Part shown: positions 54,868-62,760 of the stretch, one piece after another
How the letters are laid out: each line of letters starts with the position of its first letter
Position numbering within the stretch: the stretch's first letter is position 1
Assembly: GCA_910587185.1 (NCBI GenBank)
Contig: CAJULY010000011.1
Span: 18,625-82,624, forward strand
DNA: 64,000 nt
Reading direction: 5' to 3'
Source: an uncultured Muribaculaceae bacterium
Lineage (GTDB): Bacteria; Bacteroidota; Bacteroidia; Bacteroidales; Muribaculaceae
The notes under the pieces: model-generated
Databases searched by the model: none
Told to the model about the DNA's origin: nothing
What the model saw: the letters and a program-made list of their open reading frames with translations, nothing else
Program-made: the position numbers and the translations under genes

Positions 54868-55224
54868 ATGATACTGACAAAACGAATATCCAAGCGCGGG
54901 CGCAAGTCCAAACCGGAGTGGCAGCGGCTGCGCAATGAAATCAAACTGCATCTTGACGACGGCAACTATGCCGTTGTAAAAGATATGGCCCGCGAAGCCG
55001 GTCTTTCGCTCAACAAGTTTATCACCCGTGCCGTCATGGGCACAACAATCCGAAAAGCTCTGACTGAAGAGGAATACTCGATGGTCCGCAGCCTTCAGGG
55101 TATCGCCAACAATCTCAATCAGCTTGCCCGATGCGCAAACGGCATGGGATTCGATGGGGTGGCAAGCAAAGTTGATAGTCTGCTGACAATCACACTCACT
55201 TTGCTTTCAAAATTCCGGATGTGA
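54868..55224 (+). CDS. mobC: MobC-like mobilization accessory protein
   Basis: 118 residues from the ATG at 54868 (MILTKRISKRGRK). The basic N-terminus is followed by a ribbon-helix-helix-like segment, then the MobC signature GIANNLNQLARCAN near 85-98. It assists the relaxase at oriT. The frame is open upstream to 54817, but that extension is proline-rich and not family-like. The stop overlaps the relaxase ATG (TGATG). Confidence 0.86.
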   Translation: MILTKRISKRGRKSKPEWQRLRNEIKLHLDDGNYAVVKDMAREAGLSLNKFITRAVMGTTIRKALTEEEYSMVRSLQGIANNLNQLARCANGMGFDGVASKVDSLLTITLTLLSKFRM

Positions 55225-56414
55225 TGATAGCCAAATTCAAAAACAGAATTGATTTTGCAGGGCTGGTAAGCTATGCCAACGACATCAATAGCGATAAAAA
55301 ACGAGGCCGATTGTTGTCTTTTCAGGGTGTCTGCGTCGTTTCCAACGAAACCATCGCTGACAGTTTCAACACACATCTGCGTCATCCCGACAGTCGTGGC
55401 CGAGTACATCATATCGGGCAACCGGTAAAGCATGTGTCAATCTCGTTCTCGCCGGAGGATGCACATCTGTTCCCCGACAATGAGCAGGGCGACCGCTTCA
55501 TGGCACAACTCGTCGATGAATGGCTACGTGGCATGGGGATCACCAATGCGCAGTATATTGTGGCGCGACACTTTGACAAGACGCACCCGCATTGCCATCT
55601 TGTGTTCAGTCGTATCGACCTTGACGGTAATGTAATTTCCGCATTCAATGAGCGTATCAGGAGCGCAAAAGTCTGCAAGGAAATCAAGGTGCGTCATGGA
55701 CTGACATTCGGCAACACGACAGGTGAAAAGGTTAATCGTGACAGACTGCGACCGATTCAGCAGTTGCGATTCGATGTCAAGTCGGCTGCCATCGCTGCCG
55801 CAAACAGCTCGACATCGTGGGCTGAATTCCAACATGCTTTGGAGGCTCATGGGATAGAAGCATCTTTCAGTATCAACCTCTCCACGGGAGAAATCCGAGG
55901 CATTTCATTCGCCAAAGACGGTTACAGGTTTGCCGGTTCGAAGCTTTCCAAGCAGAAACTCACCTATGGCAAGCTCGCTGCAAAGTTCGGAGCATTACCA
56001 GTTGAGGGAGTGGCCATTTTGTCCACACCCAACAAAGGCTTCTGTGAGGGAAGGTTCGGAGAGACCTCGAATGTGGGGGAGAACGTTTTGTTCACCCCCT
56101 CTCAAGACCATATGTTGAACTCTGAGGAGGGTACGGGCAAATTGACCGCACCCTGCCAAGATTCAGGCAAAGGGTTTTCCAAAACGGAAAGTCCTTTTGA
56201 GGGAGTGCTACCCAATAGCACCCCCACTGAACCATCGGAAGTTAGTCTGATTCCATTGTCTATAATACTCGAGCTACTAACTGGACCGGCAGTCGTGCAA
56301 TCTTCCGGCGGCGGAGGCACCACCAACGACCTCGACTGGAACGATGAACGCCGTCGCCGTCAGGAAGTACAGGACAACCAATACATACACAAACCATTCA
56401 AACGCAAAAGATGA
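55224..56414 (+). CDS. mobA: MobA/VirD2-type relaxase
   Basis: 396 residues from the ATG at 55224; a GTG two bases earlier in codon phase, at 55221, is possible. The relaxase fold contains a likely catalytic tyrosine in LVSYAND (Y17) and the metal-binding three-histidine motif RHFDKTHPHCHLV (H116, H121, H123, H125 region). The last 100 residues are low-complexity and Ser/Thr/Gly-rich. It nicks oriT and pilots DNA to a recipient using a helper conjugation system. It overlaps mobC and the next gene by 1-4 bp. Confidence 0.9.
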   Translation: MIAKFKNRIDFAGLVSYANDINSDKKRGRLLSFQGVCVVSNETIADSFNTHLRHPDSRGRVHHIGQPVKHVSISFSPEDAHLFPDNEQGDRFMAQLVDEWLRGMGITNAQYIVARHFDKTHPHCHLVFSRIDLDGNVISAFNERIRSAKVCKEIKVRHGLTFGNTTGEKVNRDRLRPIQQLRFDVKSAAIAAANSSTSWAEFQHALEAHGIEASFSINLSTGEIRGISFAKDGYRFAGSKLSKQKLTYGKLAAKFGALPVEGVAILSTPNKGFCEGRFGETSNVGENVLFTPSQDHMLNSEEGTGKLTAPCQDSGKGFSKTESPFEGVLPNSTPTEPSEVSLIPLSIILELLTGPAVVQSSGGGGTTNDLDWNDERRRRQEVQDNQYIHKPFKRKR

Positions 56415-57058
56415 ATACAAACGATAAAAACTATATTGACCGACTGCACAATCAGCAAGTCAACGAGCTAAACGAAATCAAGAACCGTCTTCTGATTCTG
56501 GAAGGCAAAACGACTGCCGCTACCGATGGCAACCTCCGGGTCGAAATCGACACCAACAAAATCTATGAAATGTTTCTGAAAGCGTGCCATGACTGCCTGC
56601 AGCAACGGCAGGAACGCCATCAGGAAGAAGACCGCAAATCCGAAGACCGACTCCGACAGGAATGCGAAGCCAAAGGAGAACGCTACTTTTCCAACGTTCA
56701 TGAATGGCGTGCCGCTATCGCCCGTGACTACGATGCCTTCTTCCAAAAGATGCTCGGCGTAGCCAAACTCACTGACCGCCACTATCGTGACATCAAAATC
56801 GCCCTTCAGAAAATCCTCAACGAGCCATCCACCGATTCAGAGTCTCCTAAATATCAACCTCTCTTCTCTAATCTCCCGTCTGGCTTACTCCCAAAAATCG
56901 CCTCACTTCGCCATCGCCTCACAAGCCGCATCCGCAATTACCTCACCGGCAGTTTCACTCTTCCTCGCGGCTGGACGCTTCTAACAATACTACTCTATGC
57001 CCTGTTGTTCATTCTCCTCTTATACCTCCGCACAACAATTATGGTGTCAGGACAATGA
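56411..57058 (+). CDS. Mobilization-associated membrane protein
   Basis: 215 residues: an N-terminal coiled coil (about 10-30 and 65-95, Gln/Glu/Arg-rich), a soluble middle, and one C-terminal membrane helix (LLTILLYALLFILLLYL, about 190-206) with a very short tail. Overlaps mobA by 4 bp. Tail-anchored layout; genes of this kind commonly follow relaxase genes in Bacteroidota mobilizable elements. The exact role is unknown. Confidence 0.72.
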   Translation: MNTNDKNYIDRLHNQQVNELNEIKNRLLILEGKTTAATDGNLRVEIDTNKIYEMFLKACHDCLQQRQERHQEEDRKSEDRLRQECEAKGERYFSNVHEWRAAIARDYDAFFQKMLGVAKLTDRHYRDIKIALQKILNEPSTDSESPKYQPLFSNLPSGLLPKIASLRHRLTSRIRNYLTGSFTLPRGWTLLTILLYALLFILLLYLRTTIMVSGQ

Positions 57059-57084
57059 AAACAAAGAACACGCCTGTTCCCAAT

Positions 57085-57484
57085 AACTACTCGTTTTTTG
57101 GTGTAAACTACTCGGATAATTGTTGAACTACTCGCCAACTACTCGCTTTTCCGGGTAAACTACTCGTAAAAATGTCGAACTACTCGCCAACTACTCGTTT
57201 TTCCGGGTAAACTACTTGTTTTTACCTTTAACTACTCGTTTTTTACAACTATCCCGGATAGCCTCAAACTATCCGTCAACTATCCGAAATTAGACTCAAC
57301 TATCCGATTTAGGAAGCCAACTAGTCGCAAAAACAGCTAATTAGTCGTGAACTAGTCGTAAAATCAAGCCAACTAGTCGTAAAACCATTCGACAGCCGAT
57401 AATAACTCGTTAAACGATAAGAACGCGTAAAAAACGCGCAGATAACGCGCAGAAAACGCGCAGAAAAGGGATAAAAACGCGCAA
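57085..57484. repeat. Helically phased 9-mer array in four sequence classes
   Basis: Noncoding, between two convergent gene ends. Class 1 AACTACTCG starts at 57085, 57106, 57126, 57137, 57158, 57178, 57189, 57210 (variant TTG) and 57230. Class 2 AACTATCCG starts at 57247 (variant), 57267, 57278 and 57298. Class 3 AACTAGTCG starts at 57319, 57339 (variant AAT), 57350 and 57371, then two degenerate copies near 57383 and 57401. Class 4 AACGCGCAG starts at 57422 (variant), 57433, 57444, 57455 and 57476. Steps are nearly always 11, 20 or 21 bp, so sites fall on one helical face. Steps are not multiples of three, so it is not a protein repeat. Iteron-like origin or protein-binding array is inferred. 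Confidence 0.9.
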
Positions 57485-57492
57485 TTCTATCG

Positions 57493-59235
57493 TTATACTT
57501 CCAATTCTTGTATCCCTTTAGGAGTTATGAGCCATGATTTCCCGCTATCATTCTTTTTCAGAAGACCATCAGTCTGCATATCTCTAAGCATATGTGAGAC
57601 GTGATTAAGTTTCTGAGTCTTTGTCATGCTTGCCGGCAAACTCTGTTCGATGATTTCAAAAGCGACAACTCGTTTGAAACCTGTAGAATCAGCATTAAAA
57701 GCAAGCTGCAGAATCAGTTTTACCTGGGCTTTCTTGTTGAGCCCTGTTTCCCTGGTGTATTGACCGATTTGCTGAACCTTCTTAGCCACAGACAGCGCAA
57801 TATTATATCGTGGAGCTTTGCCTTCGATGAGTTTTTTATCTTTCAAATGGCGGGCAGCCTCTTTAGTGATAGGACGATGTGTTCTGACCGCATCAAGCCA
57901 TAGACACTCCATAAGGCTAAGCGTTGAATCGCTCTTAAGCAGATCGGTATAAGCATCGTCGGAAGCGATGCCATAGATTGTGACGCTAACGGTCTTAGCG
58001 CTATCATCAATTTCATACTCAGGCATCGGGAAGAAGCGTCTGCGTTGCTCTTTGAACAATTTAGGAATGCCACGGCCTACCGTGTCAATCATATTGAAAT
58101 GAACCATGCCGTGAGACAGACAAGTGTTCCTGTAATCCTTCTGAGGGCCTTTGTCCCGGAGGACTTTCTCTACTGATCCCGGTATAAATGAGCCACGGTT
58201 ACTATAATAAAGAAAACCCTCATTTTCAACTAATGTTATCCGTCCACCAAGCGAATAGTCCTGATGTGCAATGCAGTTATGGAGTGCTTCACGAATGGAA
58301 TAATCTTCATACTGCTTCATCGTGTCCGGGAACAATGTGCCGCCCGGTAGTTCACGCATCGTCTTATTCCTGATTTTAGCAAAAATTTTGTCAACAGCAA
58401 GAATATAAGGAATGGTATAATGTTCATAATCCACTATCTCTCCATCTTTATCCTTCCATACCCATGTGATCTGAGCATTGGCAGGATGTATCTTCTGGAG
58501 AGCGACAGGATTTCCCAACAACAATATAGCAGCTCTTGTTATTTTGCCATTGCGCATCATCTCGCTATGCGAAAGGAATTCTTCAGTTGACCATTCATCA
58601 ATTTCATTAGCCGGGATCGTGGAACCATGCACTTTTTTATACATAATCCGCGCAGTAGCCAACGCAAGCTCATCAAGGTCGGCAATTGTGGCATCCGGCA
58701 CAATTTCAGCCGACCAATCCGGAGCCGGAGCTTGACGTCGGATTTCATCCTGTTTCGACTGATTGAGAGGCTTCAGACTCTCACCGTCACGACCATAAGC
58801 GATACCTTTCCACTTCATTACGATGTTTCGTGGTGAAGCCGGAATCTTGAACATCAGTATGCGCTTGCCGTCAACATCGACAGGAATAATCTCGCGGAAT
58901 GTCTGACTATCGGTAGTATGATTAGTGAAGTCATGTTTCAACTTGTTCAGCGCGCCCTCGCCATCCTTATAAGATGTGCCGATGATTTCATGCTTCTTCT
59001 CATCATAGCCGAATACCAGCCACGCAAAAGGAAGCCCTCGCAAATTAGCCTCGTTACTCAATGCCGAGAAATACCTGCCGAGGTCATCAAAGTCGAAGTT
59101 AGTCTCCGCCTTCTTGAACTCCACCACTTCCGATTCCTTATGCTGAATCAACGAGTGAAAAAGCTGCTTATATATCGAGTTGTCAGTTGTCATAGTCTTC
59201 TGATTGATGGAAAAAATTTTGGTAGGAAAAGTCAC
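57493..59235 (-). CDS. AlbA_2 (Schlafen-like) and HATPase-like regulatory protein
   Basis: 580 residues. The N-terminal AlbA_2 domain, about residues 30-130, contains KESEVVEFKKA and GRYFSALSNEANLRG. A middle region follows, then a HATPase_c_4 (RecG C-terminal-like) domain near 300-410 (EALHNCIAHQDYSLGG, with the N-box-like EALHN). A winged-helix C-terminus ends the protein (LNHVSHMLRDMQTDGL). Such proteins are putative nucleic-acid binding regulators. The ATG at 59235 overlaps the HNH gene stop by 4 bp; an ATG at 59193 (MTTDNS) is an alternative. It is the last gene of the three-gene cargo operon. A defence role is only an inference. Confidence 0.78.
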   Translation of the reverse strand: MTFPTKIFSINQKTMTTDNSIYKQLFHSLIQHKESEVVEFKKAETNFDFDDLGRYFSALSNEANLRGLPFAWLVFGYDEKKHEIIGTSYKDGEGALNKLKHDFTNHTTDSQTFREIIPVDVDGKRILMFKIPASPRNIVMKWKGIAYGRDGESLKPLNQSKQDEIRRQAPAPDWSAEIVPDATIADLDELALATARIMYKKVHGSTIPANEIDEWSTEEFLSHSEMMRNGKITRAAILLLGNPVALQKIHPANAQITWVWKDKDGEIVDYEHYTIPYILAVDKIFAKIRNKTMRELPGGTLFPDTMKQYEDYSIREALHNCIAHQDYSLGGRITLVENEGFLYYSNRGSFIPGSVEKVLRDKGPQKDYRNTCLSHGMVHFNMIDTVGRGIPKLFKEQRRRFFPMPEYEIDDSAKTVSVTIYGIASDDAYTDLLKSDSTLSLMECLWLDAVRTHRPITKEAARHLKDKKLIEGKAPRYNIALSVAKKVQQIGQYTRETGLNKKAQVKLILQLAFNADSTGFKRVVAFEIIEQSLPASMTKTQKLNHVSHMLRDMQTDGLLKKNDSGKSWLITPKGIQELEV

Positions 59236-60101
59236 GATCGCAAATGTTTATTGAGTTTCAATTTCTCAATAACTCCATTTGGAAATTCAAACTGCAATTC
59301 ATTGATGTTAAAGACAGGATTGCACTGATGTATTATCCTATGGAATGAAGGATTAATGATGATAATATTTGATGAATCATTATTGAGCGATTTAGTAAAG
59401 TACTCTAAATGATGCGCCTCGACTACATTTGTATTATATTTTTCACCGGTCCGCTCTCCTGTTATTTGACATCTGTAATCATAAAGGTTTTTGAGAGTCG
59501 TATTTATTTCATGATTGATTTTACGGTATCTAACAATACCAGATCTCTCAAAAAGAGAGGCAGACTGATCGGGAATATTCTCAATTATGGAATCGACCAA
59601 GTCCTCGAATTGCAGCTCTTCGTATCCACGCAACTGTGTCATGGCAACAGATTTTGCTTTTAATGGAATGCAGTCAAGCCTAAATTCATTGTCAATAGAT
59701 GTGATTGAAAATATAATCTCTTCGGCCAATTCCTCAGGTACCTTTACTTGCGTTTTACCTACACGCTTTTCTTTTTCTGATATGATATAGGAATAACTCT
59801 CGTGAAAAATTGTCCTGAGATACTGCGATAGTTCTCCGCTCGGAGAATATCGGATTTGAATAACATCTGGATGATTCTTATATTTGTTTCTGTCAAAGGC
59901 CTGGTTGATTAATTGCACTTCAAATACCTTTTCACCAATCCTGATGCGTGCCTTGATGCGTTCTCCATGCTTCAATGTCATACCCATAGCTTCCCAAAGC
60001 AACGGCACTAAATAGGTTGGTATGGTAAAGCCACCGCCGCTTAACACTGAATAATCCACTTGCTTCGAATAGCTAAATGTATGAAAAATTGAGGGCTCCA
60101 T
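59232..60101 (-). CDS. HNH-endonuclease-containing protein, second cargo gene
   Basis: 289 residues. The C-terminal HNH core lies near 205-260. It has CQITGERTG, then VVEAHHLEYF (H230, H231), then NIIIINPSFHRIIH (N250, H254, H258). The N-terminal 200 residues have no recognised domain and contain a likely recognition or regulatory part. It overlaps the AlbA_2 gene by 4 bp and follows the other HNH gene by 21 bp. The composition is AT-rich compared with core genes. Either a restriction-like nuclease or an effector of a defence operon; not a known named system. Confidence 0.72.
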   Translation of the reverse strand: MEPSIFHTFSYSKQVDYSVLSGGGFTIPTYLVPLLWEAMGMTLKHGERIKARIRIGEKVFEVQLINQAFDRNKYKNHPDVIQIRYSPSGELSQYLRTIFHESYSYIISEKEKRVGKTQVKVPEELAEEIIFSITSIDNEFRLDCIPLKAKSVAMTQLRGYEELQFEDLVDSIIENIPDQSASLFERSGIVRYRKINHEINTTLKNLYDYRCQITGERTGEKYNTNVVEAHHLEYFTKSLNNDSSNIIIINPSFHRIIHQCNPVFNINELQFEFPNGVIEKLKLNKHLRS

Positions 60102-60122
60102 ATTTGCGATACAGTTATCCAG

Positions 60123-60950
60123 TTAAATTATCAATTTCTCACGATGCATGGCCAGATACTCCTGAGAGGGTTTATAAATTAGCGGAAGATGTATTGCTTT
60201 TCCTGCAAAGTTTAGGAAATATTCCTTAAAGGCGGTTGATGTATATTTCTCTTTTAAAACAGGACTAAGAATCAATCGATAATCTTCATCGAAAGATATG
60301 AGATATTTATCGAATGCGGCATCATAAGTCGCACTAAGACATAACCCATTTTCCGGGTTCAATCGAGTGTTCACTCGCTCTGCCCATGGAATTATATGAC
60401 TTGCTCGCAATACCTCTGGAATTTCCAAACCGGTAAGGCAACACTTCGTGTCATATATTTTAAGCAACATAGCCCTGAAGATGTCTTGTCCAACACGTCG
60501 TTTTACTCTAACTTCTATGTCACTCCCGGCATCATTTATCTGGAATTTCCGTATCAGATCTTTTGAAAGCTTTAATCCGTTATGCTCTTTTTGCATAATA
60601 TCCGTCGCTTCTGCGACACAAACCTGATTAATGAAATCTCCTAATCTACGGATAGCGGCTGTACAAAATCTTTTTCTTGGATAACTTGTTTGTGTTGGCT
60701 CACCAAGATCAAATAGTGATTCTTCCCCATTCCTAAATTTATCTTCTTCCAGAGCAATGTAATCAATGATACGAGCTATCAAATAAGGATCTTTAATTTC
60801 TGTTAGAGACTGATTTCTTAAATTGAACAGATCTTCCTTTTGGAATAACTTATCAATGATTTCAATAGCTTTTAGGTATGAAGAAGGCGTCCCGCTATTC
60901 TTGTTAGAATAGGTAGAATACAAATAGTCACGGAATGTCTGAGCTATCAT
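60123..60950 (-). CDS. HNH_2-type endonuclease, first cargo gene
   Basis: 275 residues with a clear HNH_2 nuclease domain near 155-225: CCLTGLEIPEVLRASHIIPW (His185), then LNPENGLCLS (Asn201), then YDAAFDKYLISFD. This is the pattern of HNH endonucleases related to restriction enzymes. The N-terminal 150 residues are helical and charged. It heads the operon with a -7 box TAATTTTG on the minus strand (complement 60997-61004). No methyltransferase gene is nearby, so it is not a classical restriction-modification pair. Confidence 0.78.
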   Translation of the reverse strand: MIAQTFRDYLYSTYSNKNSGTPSSYLKAIEIIDKLFQKEDLFNLRNQSLTEIKDPYLIARIIDYIALEEDKFRNGEESLFDLGEPTQTSYPRKRFCTAAIRRLGDFINQVCVAEATDIMQKEHNGLKLSKDLIRKFQINDAGSDIEVRVKRRVGQDIFRAMLLKIYDTKCCLTGLEIPEVLRASHIIPWAERVNTRLNPENGLCLSATYDAAFDKYLISFDEDYRLILSPVLKEKYTSTAFKEYFLNFAGKAIHLPLIYKPSQEYLAMHREKLII

Positions 60951-60996
60951 TGTTAGAAGTAAAAAAACTATGAGACTTAACCATATGATTGTTATG

Positions 60997-61004
60997 CAAA
61001 ATTA
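60997..61004 (-). promoter_or_regulatory. -7 box (TAATTTTG) for the HNH cargo operon
   Basis: On the minus strand TAATTTTG (complement 60997-61004), about 47 bp before the first HNH gene. No good -33 partner at 20 bp. The remaining gap to the integrase stop shows nothing else. Confidence 0.45.
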
Positions 61005-61143
61005 ATAAAACTTTCAAAAAGAATATCATTAGAATGCTGTTTTGAAATTACCTATAAACGATAAAAAGATTAGAATGTATGGATGTTCGCCAAAACTATA
61101 GTAGGGTGGGGATTGTGACCTTCGAGAACAGTTATATATTTAG

Positions 61144-62472
61144 TTATATATTTAACGGCGGCATTGAGTCGATGGCGGCTTGTTTGAGGGAATCGACGGC
61201 ACGGGTATATTTCTCGGTGTGAGCGAGTCCGCTGTGTCCGAGGATGCTGGCTACGGTCTTGATGTTGGCTCCGTTGCTCAACAGGTTGGTTCCGCAGCTG
61301 TGGCGGGCGCAGTGCCGGGTTATGTGCTTTTCAATACCGGCACGGGCGACCCAGTGACGCAGTGCTTTCAAACACATGGTGTGGCTTGGAAGTGGGAAGA
61401 TGATTTGATTACGGTTGCCGTCTTTCGGCTGGCCTATGAGGGCCAATAGTCCGTCGTTGAGGGGAATGACTACTCCGCTGGCTGCGCTATGGGCTTTGGT
61501 CTTGCTTTGCTCGAACTTCAGGAGTTTGTTTGAATAATCGACATTGACATAGGTGAGATCTTTAACATCACACCAACGGAGTCCGCAGTAGAGACAGAAA
61601 ATAAAGGCACGGTGAATGTCGGGATTCTCCTTTTCGTAATGCGTATTGGCGAGCAGGACGACTTCTTCCTGACTGAGGATTTCCTTTTTGAGCTGGCCGT
61701 TGTCTTTCTTGATGGAGACACCTCGGCACGGATTCTTTGCAATTATGTCCTTGTCGAGCGCGGCAAGTATCATTTTCTTGAAGCGTCCATAAACCGTGTG
61801 GGCGCCTTCGCCGGTGAAGCGGTTGATGAGATACTCGGTGAAAGAGCGCATCAAATCCTTGGTCAGCTGTTCGGGCTTCACTTTCAGTCCTGCTGCCTTT
61901 TTCTCCCTTTCGGCTACCTTTTTCGCATTATTTTTTTTGATCGCCTCCTTTTCTTCCTTAGTCATGTCGCCTTTGACTTTTTCGGGCAACAGTCTCATTT
62001 TAGGGTCAATCAGGAAGTCGATGAACACAGTGCGAGCACGACGGATCTGATTGCCGTCGCTTTTTGTGTAGTTGGCATGATACTCAGCCATCCAGTCAAG
62101 ATAGTTTATCTCGACCTCTTCTTTCTTCAGTCGGTAGCCGTGCTTGTTCTCTTTGAGTTCTTCTTCACGTTCATAGCGCACCCTCTTGGCTAACTCAAGA
62201 ATCTCCTTGTTTTGTTGCCGTTCCGCAGGAGTCTTCGGAGAGGCAATAAGATAATATGGCAAAGTTTCTTTCTTGCGATTATGAGTGATCTTAACCTTCG
62301 GTCTGCCTGCCATTGCCCCCGTTGTGTAAAGTACGGGATTGCCGTCTTCATCAACTACGGGCGTTTCGGTGCGTCCGAGGTAATACTCCAAATACAGCGA
62401 TATGCGACCGTCTTTCAACGGTCGCTGTTCCAGTTTTGGATTATCTTTTGTGTGATTTTGCAGCTTTGCCAT
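61144..62472 (-). CDS. Tyrosine recombinase (element integrase)
   Basis: 442 residues. An N-terminal arm-binding and SAM-like core domain covers about 100-250. The catalytic domain holds R299 (YCGLRWCDV), H387-x-x-R390 (RHCARHSCG), H413 (LGHSGLAHT) and the nucleophile Y422 (EKYTRAV). This is the phage-integrase-family pattern typical of Bacteroidota tRNA-inserting elements. It lies next to attR and would catalyse integration and excision of the 51631-62679 element. A TATCTTTA -7-like box precedes it on the minus strand near 62503. Confidence 0.93.
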   Translation of the reverse strand: MAKLQNHTKDNPKLEQRPLKDGRISLYLEYYLGRTETPVVDEDGNPVLYTTGAMAGRPKVKITHNRKKETLPYYLIASPKTPAERQQNKEILELAKRVRYEREEELKENKHGYRLKKEEVEINYLDWMAEYHANYTKSDGNQIRRARTVFIDFLIDPKMRLLPEKVKGDMTKEEKEAIKKNNAKKVAEREKKAAGLKVKPEQLTKDLMRSFTEYLINRFTGEGAHTVYGRFKKMILAALDKDIIAKNPCRGVSIKKDNGQLKKEILSQEEVVLLANTHYEKENPDIHRAFIFCLYCGLRWCDVKDLTYVNVDYSNKLLKFEQSKTKAHSAASGVVIPLNDGLLALIGQPKDGNRNQIIFPLPSHTMCLKALRHWVARAGIEKHITRHCARHSCGTNLLSNGANIKTVASILGHSGLAHTEKYTRAVDSLKQAAIDSMPPLNI

Positions 62473-62528
62473 ATTTTTGATACCTTTGTATTATTAACAC
62501 CGTAAAGATACAAAATATTTTTGGAATC

Positions 62529-62552
62529 AAGGTGTACTAAAAGTGTACTAAA
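62529..62552. repeat. Direct repeats near attR (candidate integrase arm sites)
   Basis: AAGGTGTACT at 62529-62538 repeats the copy near attL (51722-51731). GTGTACTAAA occurs twice at 62532-62541 and 62543-62552, with 11-bp spacing, consistent with paired binding on one DNA face. Confidence 0.5.
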
Positions 62553-62665
62553 TATGAAAACCAAGGAATGTAAGGGTATCATAAGCCGAAGCACAGCTAA
62601 AGATAATAGCCTAATACTCAATGTTGTTGAGTATTCTTGCATTCCTTTTAATTCTTGGTTTGAAA

Positions 62666-62679
62666 CCCACTCGCGGCTC
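62666..62679 (+). repeat. attR: second copy of the tRNA-Thr 3' end
   Basis: CCCACTCGCGGCTC exact repeat of 51631-51644. Only the 3' tip of the tRNA is present, so this is not a second tRNA gene. Confidence 0.88.
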
Positions 62680-62689
62680 CCGAAGAATT

Positions 62690-62726
62690 CCTTGAAATTC
62701 AATGAGTTTCAAGGGATTTTTTGATA
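62690..62726 (+). terminator. Original tRNA-Thr terminator, displaced by the element
   Basis: CCTTGAAA (62690-62697) and TTTCAAGG form an 8-bp or longer stem followed by GATTTTTTG. Being just 11 bp downstream of attR, it is the terminator that would directly follow the tRNA before the element inserted. Confidence 0.75.
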
Positions 62727-62760
62727 TAAGCCGGTTGGGCGGAGGTTGGGCGAGTTGGGG

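Larger units (their letters stand above)
51631..62679. mobile_element. Integrated mobilizable element (about 11 kb) in tRNA-Thr
   Basis: Bounded by 14-bp direct repeats at a tRNA 3' end. The integrase gene lies next to the right end. Modules from left to right: two unknown genes, excisionase-like HTH, HTH protein with DnaC-like ATPase, MobC and MobA relaxase, a membrane protein, a noncoding repeat array, a cargo operon of two HNH proteins and an AlbA_2/HATPase-like protein, and integrase. There are no conjugation (type IV secretion) genes, so it should depend on a helper for transfer. This is the architecture of an integrative mobilizable element. The cargo genes are visibly more AT-rich than the core genes. 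Confidence 0.88.

Noticed and set aside
57085..57484. CRISPR array
   Set aside because: Repeat units are only 9 bp and spacers 2-12 bp, spacers are not unique protospacer-like sequences, and no cas genes are present.
60123..60950. Classical restriction-modification system
   Set aside because: No DNA methyltransferase gene lies in the element or nearby, so the HNH genes were described only as a candidate nuclease operon.
62666..62679. A second tRNA gene
   Set aside because: Only the last 13 tRNA bases are present; this is the attachment-site copy.
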